IMG/VR virus record: IMGVR_UViG_3300025543_000239 | Coordinates: 1 to 22,442 of that record | Length of the DNA stretch: 22,442 nucleotides | Direction: 5' to 3' (one strand) | From: a virus | Shown here: positions 7,652 through 14,010 of the stretch, piece by piece | Position numbering within the stretch: the stretch's first letter is position 1 | How the letters are laid out: each line of letters begins with the position of its first letter | Program-made: the position numbers and the translations under genes | Notes under the pieces: model-generated | The model's input: the letters and a program-made list of their open reading frames with translations, nothing else | The model's database searches: none | Told to the model about the DNA's origin: nothing

Positions 7652-8107
7652 TTAAGCTATTCTAATAATAGCGTTTGAAGCGTCCGCTGTAGGGAATTGA
7701 ATGGTAAAGGTGCCTGAACTTGAACTCTTATTTGACCCAAAATCAAGCACACAAACCGCTTTATCAGCGTTTGTGTCATTGTAGATCAACGCGCCACGAG
7801 CAGTAATTGTTGCTGTAGTAAAGCTTAAATCAGCAAAATCTGTTATAGCAGTTGTTCCAGAGGCTGACGGCGTCACATTTGTTAATGCGCTGCCACCAGA
7901 GGCATAAGAACCACTGTTTGCCACCTCACCTGTTGTGGTGAAAGCTGTTGTTGCCGCGCCAAGTGTAGCGGTTGTGCTAGATTTCCCTCCACCCCCGATT
8001 GCATACAAGGCCAGTTTGAAAGAGTTTCCAGAGCTATTTGTGAAATTATGTGTACCCGTTAGGAGCTCTGTTTTAAATGAGGTACACATTGCTTGAGTGA
8101 TTGCCAT
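7652..8107 (-). CDS. Conserved tail/virion structural protein
   Basis: A 151-residue protein beginning MAITQAMCTSFKTELLTGTH, a start shared by a family of phage virion proteins that are common in marine short-tailed phages. The N-terminus is followed by SFKLALYAIGGGGKSS and a Ser/Thr/Gly-rich beta-region, then ALIYNDTNADKAVCVLDFG near the end and a C-terminal FTIQFPTADASNAIIRIA. The family is usually annotated as hypothetical. Position among fibre genes and composition argue for a virion role; its exact place in the tail is unknown. Its ATG shares a base with the TAA of the preceding gene. Confidence 0.7.
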   Translation of the reverse strand: MAITQAMCTSFKTELLTGTHNFTNSSGNSFKLALYAIGGGGKSSTTATLGAATTAFTTTGEVANSGSYASGGSALTNVTPSASGTTAITDFADLSFTTATITARGALIYNDTNADKAVCVLDFGSNKSSSSGTFTIQFPTADASNAIIRIA

Positions 8108-8397
8108 TATAGTCTCCTAATAAAGTCCGCAATGTCGTCGTGACCCGCCTTACGCAAAGTCTGGCATATAGTACCACGCTCCTCACGTTTAGCCAAGTCT
8201 ATGTAAAAACGTAGCACGTCTTCGACCCTTCCTGCAAACGCTTGAGCCTGATCTTTTATAGCAGGCGGAGCCTCTTCTGACACATAAACTATCTTTTTAC
8301 GAGCCATTTCAGCTATTTGATCGGACGAAAGGCCGCCCTCATTTGACGTAGTAACGTCAATCGTACCTACATCTATTCCTGTTTGTACACTAATCAT
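8107..8397 (-). CDS. Small conserved helical phage protein
   Basis: I choose the ATG at 8397 (MISVQTGIDVGTIDV, 96 residues), which overlaps the end of the upstream gene by 8 bp and has GGGAG about ten bases upstream; an ATG 33 bases further up would give a longer overlap. The N-terminal 20 residues are extended, the remainder helical: SSDQIAEMARKKIVYVS, then AFAGRVEDVLRFYIDLAKRE and a closing AGHDDIADFIRRL. The last segment is a recurring signature in marine phage homologues. The function is unknown; a tail-completion or virion-associated role is only suggested by location. Confidence 0.7.
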   Translation of the reverse strand: MISVQTGIDVGTIDVTTSNEGGLSSDQIAEMARKKIVYVSEEAPPAIKDQAQAFAGRVEDVLRFYIDLAKREERGTICQTLRKAGHDDIADFIRRL

Positions 8398-9118
8398 TAT
8401 ACGATACTCCCGGCACATCATGTCGCCCAATAAGAACTGGATTATCTAACGGCTCTGGCGGTGATAAAGTTTCTTTTTCTTCTTTGATATACTCAGATTG
8501 AGGAACAATAATCAGATTTCCGTCTTTTATTGTCTGAACAAGAGGATCCGCTAAACGATGGTAGCCGTACAGTTTTTCATTCTCTGGCACGTTAGTGTCC
8601 ATAAAGCCTGAATTTTGAGCTATCTCTATCTGTATACCCTTTGAAAGAGCTATGGCGCACCAAAACTCACAACAAGCACGTCCCGCTTCCGCAAAATTTA
8701 TATTCTGTTTGTAACTGAAGTCTATGCCGTACAGGTGGATTTTCGAGACTTTTTCGCTGTAAATAGCATAGGCTAGGGCGTAAGCCACCGTGTTGTTAAA
8801 GTACGCAAAGCCTAACGAGCCAACAACCTCCTTTAAGGGATATAGCTCTATCTCAGGTACTCTTTCATCTAAACAACAAGAATATATAGGACCTTTTTTA
8901 GGGGTCTTTAATAAGAATTCTTGCGCTATCCCAGTCTGTTTCCCGGCTTTTTTACCATCTAAAAAACGAGAGGCAGGGTCCATCATAAAGGTCTTATCTA
9001 CATGAAAGATAGCCCCTATGCTGTTTATACCCCACACTTCGTCAAAGTTCTGCGAGTTTATGCGCGACATGACGTACTCGGAAAACGAGCCGCCAAACGC
9101 CACTATTGCTACATTCAT
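8390..9118 (-). CDS. DUF115/MptE-like Rossmann-type protein within tail genes
   Basis: A 242-residue protein with the order of motifs seen in DUF115/MptE-like and related sugar-transfer folds. The first strand and glycine turn are MNVAIVAFGGSFSEY (1-15), then VWGINSIGAIF and TFMMDPASRF, then GFAYFNNTVAYALAYAI (~100-120) and the hallmark KIHLYGIDFSY (~125-135). It ends with acidic, Pro-rich sequence (EKETLSPPEPLDNP). Known relatives include the archaeal 6-hydroxymethylpterin pyrophosphokinase and the flagellar glycosylation factor Maf, so nucleotide-sugar or pterin chemistry is possible but not shown. It overlaps its neighbours by 4 and 8 bp, so it is a fixed part of the structural operon, and may modify a tail protein or be carried in virions. 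The substrate is unknown. Confidence 0.65.
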   Translation of the reverse strand: MNVAIVAFGGSFSEYVMSRINSQNFDEVWGINSIGAIFHVDKTFMMDPASRFLDGKKAGKQTGIAQEFLLKTPKKGPIYSCCLDERVPEIELYPLKEVVGSLGFAYFNNTVAYALAYAIYSEKVSKIHLYGIDFSYKQNINFAEAGRACCEFWCAIALSKGIQIEIAQNSGFMDTNVPENEKLYGYHRLADPLVQTIKDGNLIIVPQSEYIKEEKETLSPPEPLDNPVLIGRHDVPGVSYND

Positions 9119-9762
9119 GTCTTCTGAGTCCTCACTAACCCGTCGCGATAAGCTTCGGTATTTTCTACGCCTTCGCCATAATTTTTAAGACGAAGTGCTG
9201 CTTCTTCAAACTGCTGCCTATACACCTGAAGAAGATTAGGATCCCCTTTCATAAATATATAAGCCTCAACTAAAGAGCCGTATAAAAGCGCATCTGGTGC
9301 GTTTTCCCCAAGCCACGACGTTCCCGTTGCCCCTGTAATAGAAGCGGGTCGGTAGTAATAATGTAATTCAACAGCATAATCCTGATCGGGAGTAGGGGCT
9401 ATAAGAAAATTTCCTACATCAAAAACAGAATAGTAACGCGGCGCACCCGTAGTGGTGGGTGTAGTCCAGTACGTTTGTAAGAAGTTCACGTCCTTTTGTT
9501 CTAAAAAAACATGACTTGTGCCGGAGCCGTTGTTGTAAGATAGCGAAAAAGTAGCCAAATAGTCTGTCGGCTGACTCAAGAACCTGTTACCCGTAGTCAT
9601 AGCGGCGTTCACGTTTTTACGAAAAACGTCCAGATCCACTACTTTTAAGAGTTTTTCTTCAGCATTCTTTATGAAGTTATCAAGATTATTAACGAAAGTT
9701 GTTTCGTCATTCTCAGCATAATCTTGTATAGCTTGTTTCAAAGTTGTTTTTGTGTAGCTCAT
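9115..9762 (-). CDS. Head-tail adaptor-like protein
   Basis: A 215-residue protein, MSYTKTTLKQAIQDYAE. It has the layout of phage adaptor proteins found below the portal: an N-terminal helix pair (ETTFVNNLDNFIKNAEEKLL), a central beta-part (NRFLSQPTDYLATFSLSY, then RYYSVFDVGNFLIAPTP, then VELHYYYRPASIT) and C-terminal helices (DALLYGSLVEAYIFMKGD, then LQVYRQQFEEAALRLKNYG). The PTDYL...P..D...EL.YY.rP pattern is characteristic of this class (compare SU10-type adaptors). It overlaps the cupredoxin-like gene by 4 bp. It probably joins the portal to the tail nozzle. Confidence 0.75.
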   Translation of the reverse strand: MSYTKTTLKQAIQDYAENDETTFVNNLDNFIKNAEEKLLKVVDLDVFRKNVNAAMTTGNRFLSQPTDYLATFSLSYNNGSGTSHVFLEQKDVNFLQTYWTTPTTTGAPRYYSVFDVGNFLIAPTPDQDYAVELHYYYRPASITGATGTSWLGENAPDALLYGSLVEAYIFMKGDPNLLQVYRQQFEEAALRLKNYGEGVENTEAYRDGLVRTQKT

Positions 9763-10460
9763 GGTGTGTTCGCCTGTCCGCCCATGCCACTGTGATTAGT
9801 ACAGTAATAATACAGGGTTGGGGCCCCCACAGCAACTGTGATTTGAGTGTAAGAAGAAGTGGTTGTTACGCCCGTAGTGTATTGTGACCCGCCGCCATGT
9901 GTTCCATCCGAGGTGGTGGATAGACGTAAAGGGTGTCCGGAGTTAGTACCGTCTGACTGATCGAAACGATAAGTGTTACCTTCGGTAAGTGTTACCGTGG
10001 CTTGCTGAACACCATCTATATAGTATTTGTTGCCAGAACCCGGATTTGCAACAGTTACCGCGAACGTCTGATTTATGGTCACCCCTGTTGTAGTCACCGT
10101 GCCCACACTGGCTGTCGCGCTAAGACCCGTAGGAGTGGCCGTAGACGGTATTATCGTAGGTAAATCAACTATTACCTGACCAACTTGCGCTGAAGCTTTT
10201 ATAAAAGCCATATTAGGGTCTTCTAAAGGCGGATTACCCACTAAAACAGTAAAAGTTTCGGGCTCTGGTGGGCGGGCGTCTTTTAAAGCTTGAGCGTCAA
10301 AGACTTTACGGAAAGGACCTAATTGCGGTTGTTTTGCCTCAAACTCATCTTTTCCGACAAGCAACCCGTTCCACTCTTTTCGCATGTCACGGTATTTATA
10401 CCTAAAGCCAGATCTATCTGAAATAGCATAAGAGTCTTTTCCAGAGGCAAAACGTGACAT
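9759..10460 (-). CDS. Virion protein with cupredoxin-like C-terminal domain
   Basis: A 233-residue protein of two parts. Residues 1-70 (MSRFASGKDSYAISDRSGFR, KEWNGLLVGKDEFE) resemble the N-terminus of a small head-tail-junction protein family in marine podoviruses. After a linker with TPTGLSATASVGT (109-121), residues 130-233 form a beta-domain with a cupredoxin signature: YYIDGVQQATVTLTEGNTYR, GHPLRL with His176, and LYYYCTNHSGMGG with Cys220, His223 and Met226. Cys-x2-His-x2-Met is the spacing of amicyanin, a type I copper protein; the upstream His would be the fourth ligand. Such domains recur in marine phage tail proteins, but copper binding is not proven here. A structural role at the tail is likely. 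Confidence 0.75.
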   Translation of the reverse strand: MSRFASGKDSYAISDRSGFRYKYRDMRKEWNGLLVGKDEFEAKQPQLGPFRKVFDAQALKDARPPEPETFTVLVGNPPLEDPNMAFIKASAQVGQVIVDLPTIIPSTATPTGLSATASVGTVTTTGVTINQTFAVTVANPGSGNKYYIDGVQQATVTLTEGNTYRFDQSDGTNSGHPLRLSTTSDGTHGGGSQYTTGVTTTSSYTQITVAVGAPTLYYYCTNHSGMGGQANTP

Positions 10461-11128
10461 TATGTTGTCCTAAAATATTGGAACTGCGGCACAACATTAA
10501 AGGATGCTCTATCCCGGTCTTCTGCCATAGCCCTTTCAAACTCTTCTTCATACATTGCTTTTAAGAGTTGTGCTCTATTCGGGGCTCTTTTGATGGATAT
10601 ATAATACGCTAATCCCGCAGCTAAACAAGGATACAGCCTAAACGGAACATCTAAAGTGTTAGTGTACTCGTCCGCGTCATCCATTCTAGTTAAGGCATCA
10701 TATATAATAACATCGGTGCTGTTCTCTGGAACAGGCCAAACTTTTAAAACCGGCGTGACTTGTCGGTCTAAGAAAAACTGGTTAGGTCTACCCGTAGTCG
10801 TTTTTGTTGGAATAGTTAGATAATCATCCCGACTCATCCTAGTTAAGGCAAAATCGGTTCCATCTCTTCGCACCACAACAGATAGAATATCAATAATGTT
10901 AGTTCCTAAAGTGTAGTCGCCTGTACCAGAAGTAACTGCCTGAGTGCTTTGAGCAATAGTCCACTGGTTTAGACCCCGATTGGCCCATTCTGCCAACATC
11001 AGGTTTAACGAGCGTCTAGCTGTCTTCAAGTCATACCCCGTGCGAACTTGCAGCCCGCATCGCTCAAACGCCTCTTCAACGTAATCCGTTACGTCTAACT
11101 CAAAATTTGTGCTACCAGAAAGGGTCAT
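10460..11128 (-). CDS. P22 gp4-like head-tail connector
   Basis: A 222-residue protein. The N-terminal part, DVTDYVEEAFERCGLQVRTG, then DLKTARRSLNLMLAEWANRG, then LNQWTIAQ, is typical of packaged-DNA stabilisation / tail accessory factor proteins like P22 gp4, and continues with a beta-region (DYTLGTNIIDILSVVVRRDG). RPNQFFLDRQVTPVLKVWPV and a long C-terminal helical end (YYISIKRAPNRAQLLKAMYE) follow the family order. It would bind the portal ring after DNA packaging and prevent loss of the genome. It is coupled by ATGA to the upstream gene and by TAATG to the downstream one. Confidence 0.8.
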   Translation of the reverse strand: MTLSGSTNFELDVTDYVEEAFERCGLQVRTGYDLKTARRSLNLMLAEWANRGLNQWTIAQSTQAVTSGTGDYTLGTNIIDILSVVVRRDGTDFALTRMSRDDYLTIPTKTTTGRPNQFFLDRQVTPVLKVWPVPENSTDVIIYDALTRMDDADEYTNTLDVPFRLYPCLAAGLAYYISIKRAPNRAQLLKAMYEEEFERAMAEDRDRASFNVVPQFQYFRTT

Positions 11129-11805
11129 TTCTTATCTTCCGCATACAGGTTGTCGAAGATCTGATTTACATCCATTGTATAGTCTAAATCCGATTTTGAA
11201 TAGTGTATATGCTGCGAAGGTAGAAAATCAGGGGGACCTTCACCTGTTTCAAACCACGCTGGATGCGTAACACGAACACGATTGTTAGGCAACGCAACAA
11301 TATTTCCGGTGTAAGGACCCGCATCCAAAAGTTCTAGAACGTGGCTTTGTTTGTGCTGGGCGGGATCGTCCGCTATCTCACTTTCGGTATAATCTACCGT
11401 AAAATAGTATTTAGCCGGAAAAAAATCAGGCCCTATTTTGGCAAGCCACGGGCAAGGATGAGCTCTATCTAAACGATAAACTGCGTGTGTATGGGACATG
11501 CAGTCCCAAGGTTGCGCCAAATGGACAGGCATAGGTTCGGGCCATTCTTCAAAAGGAGTATCGCCCACAAGAGCCGTAATAGGCATTCTAGCCCACATCG
11601 CTCCCCCGTGGATATTTGGATCATCCGTCCCATCTGCCTCGCAGCCGGTGAATATCATCTGAAAACTTAAACACCGGCTAGGCATTGTAGTAACGGCAAC
11701 CGCCATAGCATGAAGAAACTCACCTTGGTATTTCAAATGGTTACAGGTGTATTCCCTTCGCACCCAACATTTGAAATGCGGTATATTGCTCTGAAGATAA
11801 GGCAA
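11125..11805 (-). CDS. Conserved phage protein of unknown function, TTG start
   Basis: A 226-residue protein starting with TTG at 11805: the first in-frame ATG is 34 codons later and would remove the conserved-looking start MPYLQSNIPHFKCWVRREYT. The start lies one base after the upstream TAA, with AAGG about ten bases before it. Visible features are a Cys-rich N-terminal half (four Cys in the first ~60 residues), AMWARMPITALVGDTPFEEW, and AQPWDCMSHTHAVYRLDRA near the centre, which holds two His next to each other in SHTH. Similar proteins are found at this position in uncultured marine phages. I do not recognise a fold. Position before the gp4-like gene hints at a head or connector role. Confidence 0.7.
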   Translation of the reverse strand: MPYLQSNIPHFKCWVRREYTCNHLKYQGEFLHAMAVAVTTMPSRCLSFQMIFTGCEADGTDDPNIHGGAMWARMPITALVGDTPFEEWPEPMPVHLAQPWDCMSHTHAVYRLDRAHPCPWLAKIGPDFFPAKYYFTVDYTESEIADDPAQHKQSHVLELLDAGPYTGNIVALPNNRVRVTHPAWFETGEGPPDFLPSQHIHYSKSDLDYTMDVNQIFDNLYAEDKK

Positions 11806-11806
11806 G

Positions 11807-12007
11807 TTATTTTACCTTACCGCCCTTCGCGTAACCTTTTTTCTTCATCATCATGCCGCCGCCAGCCATTTTCTGGACTTTACCGCCTTTAGCGTAGCCC
11901 TTCTTTTTCATGCCAACCGCGCCGCCTTTAGCCATGCCTTTAGACCGCATGTTTCCGCCAACAAGATCTGCTGAATACTCTTCCATAGTCATAAATTCTT
12001 TTGCCAT
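11807..12007 (-). CDS. Small Lys/Gly/Met-rich protein with a duplicated 12-residue motif
   Basis: A 66-residue, very basic low-complexity protein. After MAKEFMTMEEYSADLVGG it contains MAKGGAV (25-31), then MKKKGYAKGGKV twice (33-44 and 54-65) with QKMAGGGMM between. The GGxV motif recurs in the proteins encoded at 12017-12394 and 12394-12618, so this is the most repetitive member of a local family. It is preceded by AGGAGCTTAAA. Such proteins are common in marine phage structural operons and are not characterised; nucleic-acid or capsid-lining contact is only an idea from charge. Confidence 0.7.
   Translation of the reverse strand: MAKEFMTMEEYSADLVGGNMRSKGMAKGGAVGMKKKGYAKGGKVQKMAGGGMMMKKKGYAKGGKVK
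11813..11911. repeat. Imperfect direct repeat encoding MKKKGYAKGGKV twice
   Basis: The two 36-bp units (11876-11911 and 11813-11848) encode identical 12-residue peptides but differ at several third codon positions, so the peptide rather than the DNA seems to have been kept. Confidence 0.85.
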
Positions 12008-12016
12008 TTTAAGCTC

Positions 12017-12394
12017 CTATGCTTGACTTACAGAACCTTTGGTTCTTTTCCTACGATTTGACATAACAGCGCCACAACCCCGTGCTACCGCCGTTCCCGG
12101 AACAGACCTACCGTTAAATGGCCGTTTAGGCTTCGTTACAGCCCCACCATTTCGTAAACCTGTTACCTTCGCAGCTTTTGTGTTAGCGACTGTAGTTTTT
12201 CCTTTAGAGCCTGCCCGCTTCTTCTTACGAGCCGTTGTAGCGCGTTCACTTTTCGATAGACTGTTAGCTTTAGCTCTAGGCAAGCAACGATCAGGGTTAC
12301 TCTTATCTTTTGAAGTACCACATTTACCTTTGATAGAACCATCTGATCCAATCCTAACCCAGTCCTGTTTCACCCATTCTTTTAACTGACCCAT
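12017..12394 (-). CDS. Basic phage protein (CGTSKDKxNPDRCLPRAKA type)
   Basis: A 125-residue, strongly basic protein. After MGQLKEWVKQDWVRIGSDG come KGKCGTSKDKSNPDRCLPR with Cys25 and Cys37, then a helical basic stretch, ANSLSKSERATTARKKKRAG (43-62), NTKAAKVTGL, the GGxV motif (NGGAVTKPKRPF) and the end GCGAVMSNRRKRTKGS. The W(V)RI...CG.S...C.P..KA..L...ER...R.KK layout is a recurring small-protein family in marine phages, including cyanophages. The function is unknown. It begins one base into the TAA of the preceding gene. Confidence 0.7.
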   Translation of the reverse strand: MGQLKEWVKQDWVRIGSDGSIKGKCGTSKDKSNPDRCLPRAKANSLSKSERATTARKKKRAGSKGKTTVANTKAAKVTGLRNGGAVTKPKRPFNGRSVPGTAVARGCGAVMSNRRKRTKGSVSQA

Positions 12395-12618
12395 TACTTG
12401 CCCTTTGATTTTTTAGCGTAGTTGGGGTCTTTACAATACTTTGAAGCGGCCATGTTTGCATACGCTGACGGGTATGTGTCAAATGTGCGCTTGGCCCACG
12501 CTTTCCCTTTGGGACAGATCTTACCACCACTTTTTACCTTGCCCCCTTTTTTCATGCGGACAACGCTACTTTTACCAGTAGGACACTGCCCTGCACCTAA
12601 ATTTACTGCACTACCCAT
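12394..12618 (-). CDS. Basic phage protein (CPKGKAWAKRTF..YPSAYAN type)
   Basis: A 74-residue basic protein. The first 30 residues include RMKKGGKVKSGGK, with the GGxV motif, and the second part is GKICPKGKAWAKRTFDTYPS, followed by AYANMAASKYCKDPN. That core is a conserved small module in marine phages, encoded alone or next to other basic proteins. Cys12, Cys35 and Cys62 are present. No known catalytic residues. Two bases separate it from the upstream gene; the ribosome binding site is weak, so coupling is likely. Confidence 0.7.
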   Translation of the reverse strand: MGSAVNLGAGQCPTGKSSVVRMKKGGKVKSGGKICPKGKAWAKRTFDTYPSAYANMAASKYCKDPNYAKKSKGK

Positions 12619-12620
12619 AC

Positions 12621-12866
12621 CTAACCACCCTTCGTTTTAAAAGCAATGTTGCCTTCATAGGTCCGGCCCGTAAACTCTTCCCACATAGGTTTAAGCATTA
12701 TGTGAACTTCATCTATTTTTTGACTATTATCCTCGGTCTTTACGGCCATAACGGCTATGTTTTTGTCTACTTCTATCAGAGTAGCCGAGATCCAAGTAAC
12801 ACCTGTAACGCAAACGCCTACTAAAGCTACAAAAAGCGTTCCCGCTATGAACTGCTGACCTAACAT
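12621..12866 (-). CDS. Small membrane-anchored protein
   Basis: I prefer the second ATG, at 12866 (MLGQQFIAGTLFVALVG, 81 residues), because GGAG sits six bases before it but only one base before the ATG at 12872. Residues 6-31 form a hydrophobic helix, followed by a probably coiled segment (IEVDKNIAVMAVKTEDNSQK) and a C-terminal WEEFTGRTYEGN. This topology, one N-terminal helix and a polar helical tail, resembles small holin- or spanin-like accessory proteins, but location among head genes gives no direct support. The function is unknown. Confidence 0.65.
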   Translation of the reverse strand: MLGQQFIAGTLFVALVGVCVTGVTWISATLIEVDKNIAVMAVKTEDNSQKIDEVHIMLKPMWEEFTGRTYEGNIAFKTKGG

Positions 12867-13147
12867 TTCCATCTCCTACGAGCGGCGCAAATACGCTTTT
12901 TAGGCGTCTTTTTGCAACTTATGTTATGCATTTTCATCTGGCCTTTTGATCTACTGCAATAAGAAGAACGGCGTTTAGCCGCAGCACTCCCCTTCTTCAC
13001 CTTGCCAGTAACAGCCGTTTTTAACTTAGAACCGGGGTTTGCGCGTTTGTATGCCGCAACACCAGCTTTAGTCATTCCCGCCCCTTTTTCGGTGGGGCGG
13101 AAATTTTTCTTGTTTTTCTTCGGCATTGCAGCTTTACGAGGAGCCAT
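12860..13147 (-). CDS. Highly basic Cys-containing small phage protein
   Basis: A 95-residue protein with about a third Lys and Arg. KGAGMTKAGVAAYKRANPGS (21-40) and KTAVTGKVKKGSAAAKRRSS resemble a small family (GAGLT..G...YNR..GS.LK..VTGKVK.GS.AAKRR) found in marine phages and large DNA viruses. The C-terminal half carries Cys64, Cys78, Cys87 and Cys95 plus His74, so a zinc-binding knuckle is possible. Methionine 8 could also be the start. Nucleic-acid binding is suggested by charge; nothing proves it. Confidence 0.7.
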   Translation of the reverse strand: MAPRKAAMPKKNKKNFRPTEKGAGMTKAGVAAYKRANPGSKLKTAVTGKVKKGSAAAKRRSSYCSRSKGQMKMHNISCKKTPKKRICAARRRWKC

Positions 13148-13155
13148 AACCTACC

Positions 13156-13428
13156 TCAATTAAAGAATACCGTTATCGCCGTAAGGTTAGTTGCGGCTGA
13201 TATATAAATATCGTCCACACGAATACCGTTCGACGGGATGTTCACCGAATGCGTTGTAGATGCGTTGAAATCAAGATCAAGCACAGTGGCCCCGCCGTTA
13301 CCGTTAGTGATAGTAAGACGAGGTGTACCTGCCGCTGTTTTCAACTGTATCTGACGAATTCGTGCAGGCCCTACAGCAAGCGAGCCTGTTGCAGTCACCC
13401 GTTTTGATCTTACATCAGAGTCAGACAT
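13156..13428 (-). CDS. Small beta-rich structural protein
   Basis: A 90-residue protein, MSDSDVRSKRVTATGSLAVG, preceded by AGGAGGCTGCA. It is beta-rich (RIRQIQLKTAAGTPRLTITN, then ATVLDLDFNAS, then NGIRVDDIYISAATNLTAITV). Small proteins of this type occur next to capsid genes in related phages and are likely decoration or head-surface proteins. I cannot name the family. Confidence 0.65.
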   Translation of the reverse strand: MSDSDVRSKRVTATGSLAVGPARIRQIQLKTAAGTPRLTITNGNGGATVLDLDFNASTTHSVNIPSNGIRVDDIYISAATNLTAITVFFN

Positions 13429-13440
13429 TGCAGCCTCCTG

Positions 13441-13923
13441 TTAGGCTGTTGGTGAGTCGGATGAAATACCGAAGAACTTCAGTGATAGCTGACCGCCAGC
13501 ACCGGCTGTTCCAGAAATAACAACTTCTACCTCATCCGCAGTCTCGGTTGCCGCAGTAGTTGTTCCACCAGACATGCCCAAAACACCGTTACAAGGGAAA
13601 AAGCCCTTAAAACCAGCAGCGTTAATAGCAATTGATACACCGTCTACGAAACCGTCTGTATCAGCATCTGTACCAATATCAACAAGGTTAACGGCGTTTG
13701 CAGCCGCAGTAACAACAGTGATAGCTACGCCCATAGGAATAAAGTTGGATGGAATGCCGATAGCAGCTTCTTTATGCTCAGTGCCTGTAGCAGCAATATC
13801 AATGGTGGCGGTGTATGTAGAAAGAACCATCTCATTAGTAAGTGCGCCGGTTGTCGCATTCTTGATGATGGATTTGAAACCGTTTTCTGAACGGACGGGA
13901 CCGTTAAAAGTTGTGTTCGCCAT
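13441..13923 (-). CDS. Putative head-surface/structural protein (MANTTFNGPVRSENGFK type)
   Basis: A 160-residue Ala/Thr/Gly-rich protein, first gene after the capsid terminator. It starts MANTTFNGPVRSENGFK, a start shared by virion proteins in many marine phages. VAITVVTAAANAVNLVDIGT and DTDGFVDGVSIAINAAGFKG (middle) and a beta-rich end (GQLSLKFFGISSDS) suggest a compact beta-domain. Its Shine-Dalgarno AGGAG can pair in the leader hairpin at 13931-13959, and it has its own promoter, so expression of this gene may be adjusted separately from the capsid genes. A head decoration or other abundant virion role is inferred. Confidence 0.75.
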   Translation of the reverse strand: MANTTFNGPVRSENGFKSIIKNATTGALTNEMVLSTYTATIDIAATGTEHKEAAIGIPSNFIPMGVAITVVTAAANAVNLVDIGTDADTDGFVDGVSIAINAAGFKGFFPCNGVLGMSGGTTTAATETADEVEVVISGTAGAGGQLSLKFFGISSDSPTA

Positions 13924-13930
13924 GTCAAAC

Positions 13931-13959
13931 TCCTGTCGTGGCTAATGTCAGCCACAGGA
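13931..13959 (-). promoter_or_regulatory. Leader hairpin sequestering a Shine-Dalgarno sequence
   Basis: On the minus strand TCCT-gtg-less outer pairs close with AGGA of the ribosome binding site, around a perfect six-pair stem GTGGCT/AGCCAC with loop GACATT (core at 13938-13955). The outer AGGA is the Shine-Dalgarno for the ATG at 13923. The stem is directly upstream of the start codon and has three unpaired bases (GAC) on one side. It could reduce initiation or protect the 5' end of the transcript; regulation is inferred. Confidence 0.6.
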
Positions 13960-13981
13960 TGCGGCTGTCAGGGATGTAAAA

Positions 13982-14010
13982 ACTATACAATAAAAAAGAG
14001 CGACTGTGAA
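13982..14010 (-). promoter_or_regulatory. Sigma70-type promoter overlapping the terminator
   Basis: On the minus strand, TTCACA (14010-14005, five of six bases of TTGACA) is followed after exactly 17 bases by TATAGT (13987-13982, five of six of TATAAT). The predicted start lies near 13975, about 50 bases before the ATG at 13923. The -35 box lies in the loop of the terminator and the spacer includes its T-run. This would let host polymerase restart on the downstream genes. Confidence 0.6.
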
